Origin: Craterostigma plantagineum
Lineage: Eukaryota > Streptophyta > Magnoliopsida > Lamiales > Linderniaceae
NCBI GenBank assembly: GCA_027422505.1
Contig: JAPQWV010000367.1
Span: 62,001-126,000, forward strand
Direction of reading: 5' to 3'
DNA length: 64,000 nucleotides
Made by a program: the position numbers and the translations under genes. Of this stretch, positions 11,170 through 21,698 are shown one piece after another (position 1 is the stretch's first letter; each line of letters opens with the position of its first letter). Below the pieces are notes generated by a model. It saw nothing but the letters and a program-made list of their open reading frames with translations. It made no database searches and was not told the origin of the DNA.

Positions 11170-12097
11170 TGGAACATCCTTCTTCTTCAGCTCAAAGCCG
11201 TTCATGGCCTTTCCCATCAGAGCCATGGCGCCGATACTAGGAAGAAACTGCTCCTTTCAAATATTATTGTCGACCGCTAGTTTCGAAGTTTGAGTTTCTC
11301 TTCTTTACTACGTAGCCACCTCTTTATCCAAGGTTGCAAGAGAAGAAGCACTACATTGCCCTTCTGATTTCAACGATAATTTCCTTATCCTTCTTCAATG
11401 ATTCTTCGCCAAGATGTTGATTGCTGCTCGGCCGGCCCGCTTCAAAAACTTCGGCTATAAACGCCTTGCTCTTCTTATTTTCATGACAAATCTCATCTTC
11501 AGACAAGCCCGAGTTCTTCTTTCTGGCTGGGATGCCTGAGTAGTTCAAAGAGCTAACCTGCTTTAGACGCTTGAAAGGGAGTTTCAACTCAATGTCTGGC
11601 ATTTGTCTCATCAGACTAGTCTTGCTACTTAACCCTGAGAAAAAAATTGTCTGTAAGTAACCCGTCGTCGAATATCGAAACGCTTAATCGACGATGAAAT
11701 AATAGGTACCTTCTGAAAGTGAGTTCATCTCCTCCGACGAAGAAAGTATATCCATGGAATCTCTCCCGGCCGATGATTCTTTCCTTACAGTCGGGCCGCA
11801 TAACTTTAAATCCCACCGCATTTCGACTGAATAACACAGATAAGCAAAGAGAACTGCTCGAATTGATGACTCACACCGACATCAACCTCATCGGCGTTTA
11901 GAAGCCTTTGGATTGTCTTATGTTAGTTTCGCAGCTTTGCAAGATTTACTCTCGCGCACCGAGAGAGTCGTCATAATTAGCTGAGGACAAACAGATTGAA
12001 TTCCGACATCCTTGAAATCCTCATTACCACGGAAAGGAGGAGGATTTTGTGCTGATTTGCTATGGCTTGGGCTAATCATCGAGTCATCCAAGCAATT
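11170..12097 (-). pseudogene. PCH1-like pseudogene, 5'-truncated, in the right arm
   Basis: The minus strand matches the gene at 7870-9074: the SHSKSAQNPPPFRGNEDF region (about 12010-12075), VRESKSCKAAKL (about 11925-11960), the exon 2 start RQMPDIELKLPF near 11600, KKNSGLSEDE and LGEESLKKDKE. Frameshifts and stops follow IRRAM at 11351, and the MALMGKAMNGF block survives only as disrupted DNA near 11200. The first ~24 codons are replaced by hAT sequence at 12098. A large part of exon 1 between about 11700 and 11920 is rearranged. Confidence 0.85.
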
Positions 12098-12382
12098 CTT
12101 GGACTCGGTGGTGAACCAATTCTTAAGCAACGTAAGCATCGCAAGGGAACTCGGCTTAAGGTTCGTTTGCCTATCTCCAATAATCCGATCGGAAGTTGAA
12201 AATGCAGATTCTGAAGCGACACTTGGCGCTTGCACGGCTAGAACATCTCGAGCGATAGCCGCTAGTGTCGGGTAAAGGGATGAGTTCGACTTCCACCACT
12301 GGAGAACGTCAAATCCTTCCGGTGTTTGGAAGTTGTGACTCAAATAAAGCTGAATTTCATTTGAGTTTGTAGGTCCGGTCAC
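11918..12382 (-). pseudogene. chimeric ORF: hAT dimerisation domain fused to PCH1-like exon 1
   Basis: A 154-codon open frame starts with TGPTNSNEIQLYLS and the hAT C-terminal dimerisation signature (LYPTLAAIARDVLAVQAPSV, then SESAFSTSDRIIGDRQTNL, LLKNWF), then continues without a stop into PCH1-like residues SMISPSHSKSAQNPPPFRG and VRESKSCKAAKL. The joint is at about 12097. It is open by chance or very recent; no start context or expression evidence is visible, so I class it as a fusion of two pseudogene pieces. Confidence 0.75.
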
Positions 12383-14436
12383 TTTTCCTTTCGACTTTGC
12401 ATCTTTAATCGCCTAAGGACATCCATCGGACCACAGCCACCGCTAGAGGACTCCGTAACACCCTCGGTCGCATGCTCGGTCGCCGAACACCACGCATCTG
12501 AGAACTATAAAAAGCAAAAAGTTTTTGGAGAGAACGCATAATTGACGCCTTTTGATCGTCAACGATCTTTTCAAAAAATGCTCGTACTACTTGAAAAAAC
12601 ATCGAATGTGTCACTACCACAATTCGGGCGACTAAAGCCACCAAGCCGTCGACAATGGGGATATTTTCCCAATACTTCTTGAACTTTTGCTCCATGTTCT
12701 CAATAAAATGGTGCAAACTTTCATTGCTACGATATTCCGTAAATTTATAGCACATGCTAAAAAGCAAAGAAATAAATAATGACGATGTAGGATAATACGC
12801 CGAAAAAGTTCTCCGTTGCTTCCTTGACTACCGCAAGTAGTGACACACATAAACTGCAAATTTCCCAATCAACATCTAGTAATAGAAGTGATCGATCGGA
12901 AGTCATACCAACTCCGTTGTTCCAAAAATGGGAGACTAAATCCTTATAACGCATAAATGTGCTAAGAAGGTAATATAAAGAGTTCCACCTAGTCGGTACC
13001 GACAAGGAAAACTTCTTATACCTAAGCCCATGCGTCTCGACCGTTTGTCTCCACGAATGACCGAGACGTCGTTCACATAGTTGTTTAGCAATGAATTCAA
13101 ATTTTTCTATTACAAGACCTAATATTTCATCGAATGCACATTTAACACGTAAGTTAATCACATGGCAAGCACACCAACATGAAGCAATCGACCGTTCAAA
13201 GGCACGTAAGATGGGAACGATGGAAATCCATAGCCTCGTTATTAGAGCTTGCATTATCCAACGTGATAGACATAATCTTATCTTGAATTCCATGTTTATT
13301 CACCACATTCAAGACGTGCATCGCAATAGTATGTCCCCAATGCGACGAATCTAGCAGATCTATCCAATGGCATGTAACAATTAAATACAATTGGGAAGTA
13401 ACATTCGTCCCAATATCAGTGTTAAACTAACTCTACACGATATGTTCGATAAATGTACTACTAATTTCGATCTATATTCTTCAAAGGTTTCTCACATACT
13501 TCCTAAGTGTCTTAGGACCTACTTGATGGAATCTGAATTGTATCGAACTGGTAAAGTTGATAAATCCTTCATTTTCGCATTACAAAGTGGTTCTTCACAT
13601 TGGATTACAAACTTAACTAGCGCCATCTTTGAAATCTCCCTAGTGATAACTAAACTCCTACCGATATGCACGTCTATTTGTTGTTGTGTTCGCTCTGTAC
13701 CTATGGGTTCTAACGTAACCGAGTCAAATTTATGAAAACCTGTTAAATGTTTCCTAATAGATCCGGAACCCTTTGTTACCACCACCTCTATATTGATATT
13801 CATGTCGACATATTTTACAATAAGCTTTACCTCTGTTGGGGTTGCCGGGTTCGAGTTCGAGGTCGAAATGGTTCCAAACCTTCGAGGGTTTCGTCCGGGT
13901 GCGTGATGTCGCCGTGGCCGTGGTAGATTCTTAGCTCGGACCGGTTTCACGTCGTCCTCCGTCGCCTTCCGTCTCCTCGACCTCATTGTCGGGATCGACC
14001 TCGTCGGGCATATCGCTCATAACTACATGAAGATAACAAAAAATATCTTCGTTCGGGTGCGAACTTGATGGCATGTTAGTAAAATAAAGTGTGTGTGGGT
14101 ATGTTTCGTGTGGGTGTGTATGTATTTTGAGTCTGTGTGTGTGTGTTCCGAGTGTGTGGTGTGCGTGTACCGAGTGTGTGTATGTGTGCATTTTCGTATA
14201 ATACGAGGCGAGAGCAATAGAGAGTGAGATTAGAGAGAGTTTGGGATATTAGATGTAAAAAAATTATGAAATATGATGTAGTATTTATAGAGTTTTCGTT
14301 AGGGACTAAAAAAAATTGCACCTTTGGCCGATTCTAATATTCCGGAACCAATCCGGTAACGATAATTACCAGATTGGTTCCGGTTTCTAACCGGTTGAAC
14401 CGGTTCCGGGCTGAGCCGGCCCGATAATCATGTCTA
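12098..14436 (-). mobile_element. truncated hAT transposon with degenerate RICESLEEPER-type transposase
   Basis: Minus-strand fragments in several frames read in transposase order: an N-terminal part with IRKHLTGFHKF (degraded BED-like region, ~13750), HWIDLLDSSHWGHTIAMHVLNV and SITLDNASSNNEAM (~13250-13390), ACHVINLRVKCAFDEI, LSVPTRWNSLYYLL (~12960-13160), ENMEQKFKKYWENIP (~12680), then the dimerisation domain in the chimeric ORF. Frames are broken by indels and stops. The 5' end at 14436 has a hAT-type terminus, TAGACATGATTATCGGGCCG on the minus strand, with ACCGG/CCGGT subterminal repeats at 14340-14420. The 3' terminus is missing, cut off at the palindrome border. A TG-rich microsatellite (14090-14190) lies in the leader. 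Confidence 0.85.
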
Positions 14437-14903
14437 TGTTAGAGCGTGCAAGGAGTATCAGTTTCAATAATGGATGCGTTCAAACGACAAGCTATATCTA
14501 TTTTTTAATCACGGACTCGATATACGTAACGAAGTTCTAAAATGTGTTTAAATGAATAAATATATAAGGACGCAAGCCTTCAATCAGTCACGACAAAGTT
14601 AGCCGTACTACTCACTCATCTTTATTAATTATTATTACTAGTACATTTTTCACACTCGATTGCGCTTAAAATATAATTATATTAAAATTATTTTAAATTT
14701 CAAATTATAATTTTTAGCGTTTAAGATGAGATATAATTTTTAAATATATAAAAAGAAACTTAGTTGTAGAGACATAAGTACAGTAAATAGAAAATTGGGA
14801 GTGATAAGAAAAAATTTAATTAATTAAATTACAACTGAGAGACTAAATCTCAATTAAATTACACACCAAATTGTGACAGTTTATATTCACCCTAAACCAA
14901 TTA
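14437..14903. other. AT-rich intergenic region
   Basis: This is AT-rich spacer between the hAT 5' end and a Stowaway-like MITE. No gene or RNA feature is visible. Confidence 0.5.
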
Positions 14904-15129
14904 CTCCCTCTGTCCCAAAGGGTTTTGTACATTTGTGAGTTGGCACGGGAATTAAGAAACTGAATATTTTAATACTATAGTGTGATGAAAAGGTAAAAAA
15001 TGTATATTTTGGCACGTCTTTTAAGAATATTTAATATTATCATATTAATTGTTTGCGATAGTTTTTTGCGAAATAAGGAAATGTCCAAAAGATGTGGGAC
15101 GTGGTCAAAATAGTTTGGGACGGAGATAG
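14904..15129. mobile_element. Stowaway-like MITE, 226 bp
   Basis: The ends read CTCCCTCTGTCCCAAA and TTTGGGACGGAGATAG, an inverted repeat, flanked by TA dinucleotides (14902-14903, 15130-15131). This is the classic Tc1/mariner-derived Stowaway terminus. Interior motifs (AAGAATATTTAATATTAT, GATAGTTTTTTG) match the MITE at 48759-49001 in inverted orientation, so both belong to one family. Confidence 0.85.
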
Positions 15130-15194
15130 TATATAATATACGGTATAGGTTATTATTTTCTTTTATGGCAGTTACTTGACCAAAAGCTTGAAAA

Positions 15195-15565
15195 GAGTGC
15201 ACAAATTGCTGAAATGCCCATGCGCGAAAGTATATTCCCTTAAGGCCTAAGGGGAGTCGGCAAATCGTCATTTACAATCACGCCTGAGATTGTTTCTTCT
15301 GAAGCATATTCATCTTTCTAAACATTGGGTGTGATATTTAACCTAAATGCTCGCTGTGTTCCTAACCTGGTGAATCGGATCCACAAACACCCACAATAAT
15401 TCATTTCCGTATTCCGAGGAAGGTAACTGTATTTCTTTTTTTCTAATTATGTTATGGGTAACTAATGATTCTATGTTCGACTATGTGCATGTGGATCTTT
15501 ATTTTGTTTCGGATTCTTTCCGTTTTTGTCAATGAGCCGCTGCTGCTCTCGGATCTGCTAGCTAG
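15195..15565 (+). repeat. inverted duplicate of the RER1 promoter, first exon and splice donor
   Basis: This segment matches the reverse complement of about 4115-4505 over its length: GCTGAAATGCCCATGCG, GATTGTTTCTTCTGAAGCAT, AACATTGGGTGTGATATTTA, CTGGTGAATCGGATCCACA and TATTCCGAGGAAGGTAA are recognisable in both. It carries the RER1 noncoding exon and its donor (near 15420) but no RER1 coding sequence. It lies in the sense direction ~215 bp upstream of the PAS2-like ATG. Confidence 0.85.
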
Positions 15566-15636
15566 CTGGGGAATTCAATTGTAAAATTAGTCCTATTTGG
15601 TTTAGCGAGATATGATGTTTTGGTTTCATGTTCATT

Positions 15637-15779
15637 AAGTAGGGATGGTTGAGTTGATCCATCCGCTCACCCAACTCTCAACAACTCTCATTTAATTCAA
15701 AACCTTCCTCTCTTTTCCTTCCCCTTTAAATAAATCTGAATCGGCCTAAATCAAAATCATCATCAGTCACAGTACAGCC
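15637..15779 (+). promoter_or_regulatory. PAS2-like proximal promoter and leader
   Basis: This block is shared with both PAS2 pseudogenes: AAGTAGGGATG, CTCACCCAACTCTCAACA and a TATA-like TTTAAATAAAT near 15724, about 55 bp before the ATG. A possible splice acceptor (GTACAG) sits 2 bp upstream of the ATG, so splicing from the RER1-derived donor at 15420 is conceivable but unproven. Confidence 0.5.
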
Positions 15780-16451
15780 ATGGGCTTGCCCAAGAGAGCT
15801 TACCTCGCCGCCTACAACTTCACGGTGCTCGCCGGCTGGGTTCAGGTGCTGTACCTCACCGTCAAGGCCGTGACCCACAACAATCGACACCGCAACGACC
15901 TAACCCACGGCCTCTACGACGCCGTTTCCCTCCCCTTAGCCCTCGCCCAGTCCGCCGCCGTCCTCGAAATCATCCACAGCTTGGTCGGAATCGTCCGATC
16001 CCCCGTGACGGCGACGCTTCCCCAGGTCGGCTCGCGCCTGTACGTCGCGTGGGGGATACTCTACGCCTTCCCGGAGATCCGTACGAGCCCGTTTCTGATC
16101 TCCCTCCTAATCAGCTGGTCGGCGACGGAGATCGTGAGGTACACCTTCTTCGGCGTCAAGGAGCTGATGGGCCACGCGCCCAAGTGGCTGCTTTGGCTGA
16201 GGTACAGCATGTTCCTCGTGTTGTACCCTACTGGGATTTCCAGCGAGGTGGGTCTGATCTACCACGCGCTTCCGTACATGAAGGAGACGGGGAAATTCAG
16301 CTTGAGGATGCCCAATAAGCTGAATTTTGGGTTCGATTATTATTACAGTGCGTTCTTGGTTTTGGGTTTCTACGTGCCTGGGAGCCCTCACTTGTATAGG
16401 TACATGCTTGGGCAGAGGAAGAAGGCGCTTTCAAGGGCCAAGAATGAGTGA
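15780..16451 (+). CDS. PAS2: very-long-chain (3R)-3-hydroxyacyl-CoA dehydratase, PASTICCINO2-like, intronless
   Basis: This enzyme performs the third step of very-long-chain fatty acid elongation in the ER membrane, dehydrating 3-hydroxyacyl-CoA to trans-2-enoyl-CoA within the elongase complex. The 223-aa ORF is full length for the family and reads as a multi-pass membrane protein: RAYLAAYNFTVLAGWVQVLY, LEIIHSLVGIVRSPVTATL, SRLYVAWGILYAFPEIR, ISWSATEIVRYTFF, LRYSMFLVLYPTGISSEVG and the C-terminal YVPGSPHLYRYMLGQRKKAL. The catalytic pair is present as Tyr149 and Glu156 in YPTGISSE. Family genes in plants such as Arabidopsis have introns; this one has none, so an ancestral retrocopy is likely. 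It is GC-rich at third positions compared with its surroundings. It is the only intact one of three copies here and faces eS25. Confidence 0.93.
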   Translation: MGLPKRAYLAAYNFTVLAGWVQVLYLTVKAVTHNNRHRNDLTHGLYDAVSLPLALAQSAAVLEIIHSLVGIVRSPVTATLPQVGSRLYVAWGILYAFPEIRTSPFLISLLISWSATEIVRYTFFGVKELMGHAPKWLLWLRYSMFLVLYPTGISSEVGLIYHALPYMKETGKFSLRMPNKLNFGFDYYYSAFLVLGFYVPGSPHLYRYMLGQRKKALSRAKNE

Positions 16452-16826
16452 GTGAGAGACCTTCTCTAATCAGTTTCTACTTGGTTGTTGTAATACTGTG
16501 ATTCATTATTGTGTTTCCTCTGCTAAGTCGAATGCTGTCGTTAAGCCGTCTACCTAGTCTAGTTATCCATGTCTTATTTAGTTCCAAGTTGAGCTTGAAT
16601 ATCTGCTTTATTTGTTGGTAGATTTGGCACCCTTTTGCTGGGTTTTTTTTTTTTTTTTATTCGTTCATTGCTGGCTTTCAACAGACGAGTAAAAGGAAGT
16701 TCAAAAAAATGGAACCTTGAAAAATAGTCGAAGAGCCGTCTGAATCAAGAACCATAAAATGTAGCTAGCAAGCAACAATAGAAATTATGGAGAAAAAATA
16801 AAAGGAGACATTTGCGAATGAAAAAC
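16452..16826. other. convergent intergenic region, PAS2-like to eS25
   Basis: It holds the two 3' UTRs of convergent genes and a T-run near 16646. No poly(A) tract that would mark a retrocopy end is visible on the plus strand. Confidence 0.5.
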
Positions 16827-17819
<993 letters not shown>

Positions 17820-18720
17820 GTCGGTCGGATCTGAGCTGCGTTAGGCTTCAAACAAATGGAAATCGAAAGCTTTCGAATGAATCAAAAGCAAGCACCTAAC
17901 CTAGGGCTTATTATTCTGGTTTGGATCCGATGAATTGGGCCTTTATTGGGCCAATATGGTTTGACCCGCTTATAATTCGGGCCGAGCCCGTTAATTAAGG
18001 AGAAGTAATTTATTTGCATTTTCGGTCAATTTTTAGCTTTACAGTAACATCGTACCAACAGTGACATTGGTCTCTTGTCTGATTAACATATGTCCGATAA
18101 TGGGAATGAACAATATTAGGAAATGATTTTTTTTATTTTTTACAACGAAAGTAATAACATAGAGGAGAAAAAAGCAGCCACGTGGTATTTTAATAATAAC
18201 ATTCAATTAAAGAAAAGTACCCATCTCCACAGTTTGCTCAACAGCTGTATTAGGACGGTTTGATTTTCTGCAGATACTTTCACTTCTCCACCGCACGCGT
18301 CACATCATCGCTGTAGTTGAAGTCATTTTGATTTCAATATCAAGATAAATTAATGCAAACTTATAGTTGTAAGGAATCTATAGGCAAAGAGTGGAGTATT
18401 AAACTGATTATTACAGTATTAAACTAAATATAATTTAGTGTCTTGAGCAAATTTTCACACTCCAGTAATATTCTTGCTTATGTGTCGATTGACAAATACA
18501 CACACTCTCAAACTTAAATGAATTCGAACTTATAACGGAGTCTAGAGTGGAGAGAACACTGTATGTCACACAATCATGATCGATTTTTAACTGAGAATAT
18601 TTCCTAATTAAAGATTCTTGTGATGATAATGAGTGCCACCTAATAAAAAGATTGAAATTTTTTTAATTACGAGATAGTAGTATAAATATTTTTTGTATAG
18701 TTTCTGTAGCTTTTCTGGTC
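17820..18720. other. divergent intergenic region between eS25 and bZIP
   Basis: The left ~150 bp should be the eS25 promoter and leader, the right part the bZIP promoter. A GGCCCAATATGG/TTGGGCC cluster near 17935-17955 resembles the telo-box/site II type elements (GGCCCA) of plant ribosomal protein promoters. The rest is AT-rich with no gene seen. Confidence 0.5.
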
Positions 18721-18847
18721 TATAAATCACAACTCAAGCCCCATTTCTCCTCCCCCCCTTTCCTTCTCTTCTCTTCTCTTCTCTTCTCTCTTCTTATTAC
18801 TCATATATTTACTCATTAGTCCAGATTTTTCTCAATAATAATTGTAA

Positions 18848-18910
18848 ATGCCCAGCTTCATCTCCTTGATAATAATCTTTGAGATTATTCATGACAGTTA
18901 TTATTCTTAG
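18848..18910 (+). CDS. short upstream ORF preceding the SC-uORF (20 aa)
   Basis: This ORF starts MPSFISLIIIFE and stops at TAG 18908-18910, overlapping the start of the SC-uORF in a different frame. Overlapping uORFs are a known layout in group-S1 bZIP leaders. It may tune how often ribosomes reach the SC-uORF start; I see no sequence conservation that I can assert. Confidence 0.5.
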   Translation: MPSFISLIIIFEIIHDSYYS

Positions 18911-19022
18911 TGAACATCTAATTTCTGGGCTTGTGATCAATTCCACATATAGCTGGCGAAGAACCCATCTTGTTCAATCTTTCTCCGTCGTCTTCCTTTA
19001 CTGGTTTTATTACATCTCATAG
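18891..19022 (+). CDS. sucrose-control (SC) peptide uORF of group-S1 bZIP
   Basis: A 43-codon uORF encodes the conserved sucrose-control peptide: its second half reads RRTHLVQSFSVVFLYWFYYI before the stop. In Arabidopsis bZIP11 and its S1 relatives this nascent peptide stalls ribosomes when sucrose is high and so represses translation of the bZIP below. The start MTVIILSEHLISGL and the stop at 19020-19022 place the uORF end 122 nt upstream of the main ATG. The reading frame is closed and distinct from the main ORF. Function is known for the family; operation here is inferred from near-complete conservation of the C-terminal half. Confidence 0.93.
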   Translation: MTVIILSEHLISGLVINSTYSWRRTHLVQSFSVVFLYWFYYIS

Positions 19023-19144
19023 TTCTTGTAAAAAAAAAGTTCGTATCTTTTTACCTAAGCCGAGGTGTAATAAGTAATATTACCGCTTCTACTAATTATT
19101 CCTAATTACAAATAATCCGACTATTAAATAAATAAAACAGCGAA

Positions 19145-19612
19145 ATGGATTCCCCGAGTGTAACAACTTCGAACTCATCTGGGCCGCCGCCGCCGCCGGT
19201 GACGGCGAACTCCGGCGGCTCCAAGGATGAGAGAAAGCTAAAGAGGATGATCTCTAACCGCCAGTCCGCTCGGCGGAGCCGCCTGAGGAAACAGAAGATG
19301 TTGGACGAGCTCACGGCTGAGGTGGCTCGGCTCAGGCGAGATAACCGTGAGATCTTGGCCGGGCTCGCCGTGACTACGGAGAATTATCTGAACGTCGAAG
19401 CTGAGAACGCTTTTCTAAGGGTTCAAGCCGCCGAGCTTAGCCATCGGCTCGAGTCTTTGAAAGACGTCATGGGTTTGTTGGGCGTGGTGGAAGCTGATGA
19501 GCCGATGGCTCACGGCTGGCTCGATGGATGGAGCTGTTTGTGGAGCCAGATTAGTAATCGTCGGCAGGCCCAGCGTGTTATGGTTTCGGCGGCTGATGTG
19601 GGATTTATGTAA
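19145..19612 (+). CDS. group-S1 bZIP transcription factor (bZIP2/11/44/53 type), intronless
   Basis: The 155-aa ORF is a single-exon small bZIP. After a Pro-run it has the basic region KRMISNRQSARRSRLRKQKM (about residues 33-52; N-x7-R core: NRQSARRSR) and a leucine zipper with heptads from LDELTAEVARL to LESLKDVMGL. Family members form dimers with group-C bZIPs and bind ACGT/ACTCAT motifs to control amino-acid and sugar-starvation genes. The single exon, short length and long leader with an SC-uORF together assign it to group S1. Which of the paralogues it is cannot be told. Confidence 0.94.
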   Translation: MDSPSVTTSNSSGPPPPPVTANSGGSKDERKLKRMISNRQSARRSRLRKQKMLDELTAEVARLRRDNREILAGLAVTTENYLNVEAENAFLRVQAAELSHRLESLKDVMGLLGVVEADEPMAHGWLDGWSCLWSQISNRRQAQRVMVSAADVGFM

Positions 19613-19937
19613 TGAATGTCTCTCATGGTTGTTTATGTGTAATGTGTTATTATCTCCTTATGCGGTGGGGAAGTTATTAGAATGTAATATGTATTATGGT
19701 AATTAATTAATGAAAGCTTGTGATAGCATTATTACTGGTGTATTAAAATTAATTAATTTGGGAAAATGAGGGGCTTATTGCGAACAAATGGATCCGCATG
19801 ATTTATATTAATCTCTGATTTTATTATATGTAAGTTTTACCTGAATCAGAAATCTAGGAGTGGAATAATACCACGTGAAGGGGGAGACAAAATGATCTTT
19901 AAAAGTATGAAAAGGCAATGCCAGCCCAGCCATTAGA
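19613..19937. other. bZIP 3' UTR and spacer up to the duplication border
   Basis: This is AT-rich sequence with the presumed bZIP 3' UTR. The border at 19937/19938 is where similarity to 38852 begins. Confidence 0.5.
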
Positions 19938-20029
19938 TAATTAAATGCTAAAATTGATAGTGTACGGCAAAATTTATTGATAACTTAATACCGCGCAGTT
20001 ACGCAGACTCACACATGCCCATTATCTCA

Positions 20030-20220
20030 CTATCGATGCATAACTCATAATTTCAGATATTTATCAAATGAATCATTTGCGAACATTGCCCTACTACGCT
20101 TTTCGTCTGTCTGATTTCACTACATATTCCTTTATTACCTGAATCATTTGCGTATATTACCCCTATTACGCTTTTCATATGAGTTTGATTTCACTAAATA
20201 TTCCTTTATTACATTGTCGA
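20030..20220. repeat. short imperfect tandem duplication, ~75-80 bp unit
   Basis: The unit GAATCATTTGCG ... TACGCTTTTC ... GATTTCACTA ... TATTCCTTTATTAC occurs twice in tandem. The same pair is present at 38945-39130, so it predates the segmental duplication. The ORFs across it appear in both copies and show no coding signature. Confidence 0.65.
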
Positions 20221-21308
20221 AGTGTGGGACAAAATACTGGCTACAACATATCTTCATGTGGCATGCAAAGTACATCAAACTAATTAAAGCTCCTTTTAGT
20301 TCAAAAGACATGGTAATGAAAAACAGAAAGCCAACACATGGTGACTTGAGTTGCAATAACTTAGGACATATTTAAGTCTACGAGGACCAAGTGTTCTCAC
20401 ATGTAAGAAAAGGTGAAAGGGCATTTCAAATTTCAACACTTCTGCTTGTGTATGCATAACAACAAATGGGGCCAATCTTGAAAGGAGATAAACAAGCTTG
20501 TGTGCTTCTTTAATCTAATCTCCATTAACAATTGCACCCTACTCAAGCAAGAGAGAGATTAGATAGAATGATTGAAGTTGTATAAAATGGTGCCCATTAA
20601 AATCGGAAAAAAAGAAAGGTGTAGAGGCTAAATGTGGTAGTTTGGCACATGAGGGGAAGAATGCTTGATGTCTTTACATGAATAAGGGAATTATTACATC
20701 CCCAAGATGGTGAAATGGCTTTAATGATTTTCTTGATCTCTTACTTTCTCAAGCCAAAGTAAGACTAAATCACAGTGTATTTGAAAAGAGGCATAAACCA
20801 TCCTTCCATAAATAAACAGAAAACCCTAATCGAATCCATCATATTTAGTTTGCTCTATTATAGTTTCATCAGCTTTATATCCATTTCGAGTAACATATAT
20901 AGTGCACTCTGACTTGTTCCTACGTAGACCGGTTTTTAGAACTAGGATCCAATTTCATAGGTAACCCTAAGTACTTGTTTGGTTGAGGGGTTAAGTAATT
21001 TTAAACATGGGTTTAAAACATGCTAATGGTTCGTTGGTTTATCTAAACCATTAATTTATATAAAACAACTCTAAACCCATGTAGACGTGTTTAAATAAAC
21101 ACACCTCCTCACATGTGTTTATTAAACACACTAACCAAACACGCGCCATTAATTTGTTTTATAGAAATCCTTAATTAAATAAACCCTCATAAATATAAAT
21201 CTATGAACCAAACGAACAGCGGTTCATTGATTTGAGCGGTCCATCAATGCGTAACTACGGTGCAAATTTTTTATTTACAGCAATTGTTTCTAATTAATGA
21301 TAAAAAAA
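20221..21308. other. duplicated noncoding spacer with a possible small MITE
   Basis: This is near-identical to 39135-40221. A possible MITE lies at about 20972-21226, with TTGTTTGGTT near one end and AACCAAACGAACA at the other, and internal repeated GTTTAAA/TTTAAAC motifs. No coding region was recognised. Confidence 0.4.
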
Positions 21309-21698
21309 GGGTCAATTCGAAATCAGGCCCCATTAAGGGTTTGATTTCGAATTCAGGCCCTCTTAGAGGATTTTTTAGGTTAAAAGACCCATTTTATGTG
21401 GTGTAAAAAAGTGGTATGAAAGATATATGAACTGGTATAGAATGATCGTTTTGTGTTAAAAATTTCAACATACTGGTATGTCAGAACAATGAAGTGGTAC
21501 TGTAGAAAATAAACTGGTATCTGATGATCATAAGCTGGTACCGAATTATGGTTTTGTGTTACAAAATTTGCACATACTGATATGAAAGAGCAATGAAGTG
21601 GTACTTGCAGAAAATGGGTCCTTTAAAACTATATTTTTTGCCAAGAGAACCTGAATCCTAAAAGATAGTTATGTGGGGGCCTGAAATGAAAATGCCCC
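21309..21698. mobile_element. small TIR element with GGCCTGA-type ends, copy A
   Basis: The ends read GGGTCAATTCGAAATCAGGC and GGGGGCCTGAAATGAAAATG then CCCC, an imperfect inverted repeat. The interior carries repeated GTGGTA/CTGGTA words, for example AATGAAGTGGTACTG. Flanks are A-rich (TAAAAAAA against TAAAATAA), so the target duplication is uncertain. The same insertion is in copy B (40222-40610), so it predates the duplication. Superfamily unassigned. Confidence 0.6.

Larger units (their letters stand above)
10229..12097 (-). repeat. right arm of the large imperfect inverted duplication
   Basis: This is the inverted counterpart of 7941-10203. It holds PAS2 copy 2, its promoter, and the degraded PCH1-like copy. 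Homology to the left arm starts at 12097, where CAAGCAATT abuts hAT transposase sequence. Both genes here are broken while the PCH1-like gene in the left arm stays open. Confidence 0.8.
18721..19144 (+). promoter_or_regulatory. bZIP TATA box and long uORF-bearing 5' leader
   Basis: A TATAAAT box at 18721-18727 is followed by a pyrimidine-rich CTTCTCTTCTCTTCTC leader (18755-18790) and about 390 nt of 5' UTR with at least two upstream ORFs. No intron signal is needed: the leader reads straight to the main ATG at 19145. Confidence 0.7.

Noticed and set aside
13391..13735. Plus-strand ORF of 114 codons
   Set aside because: It is the shadow of the minus-strand hAT transposase remnant.
14023..14321. 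ORFs with HTHTHT runs
   Set aside because: They translate a TG/CA microsatellite in the leader of the hAT element.
20148..20375. 75-aa ORF repeated at 39062-39289
   Set aside because: It recurs only because the segment is duplicated. Opposite-strand ORFs overlap it, it spans a small tandem repeat, and no protein motif is visible.
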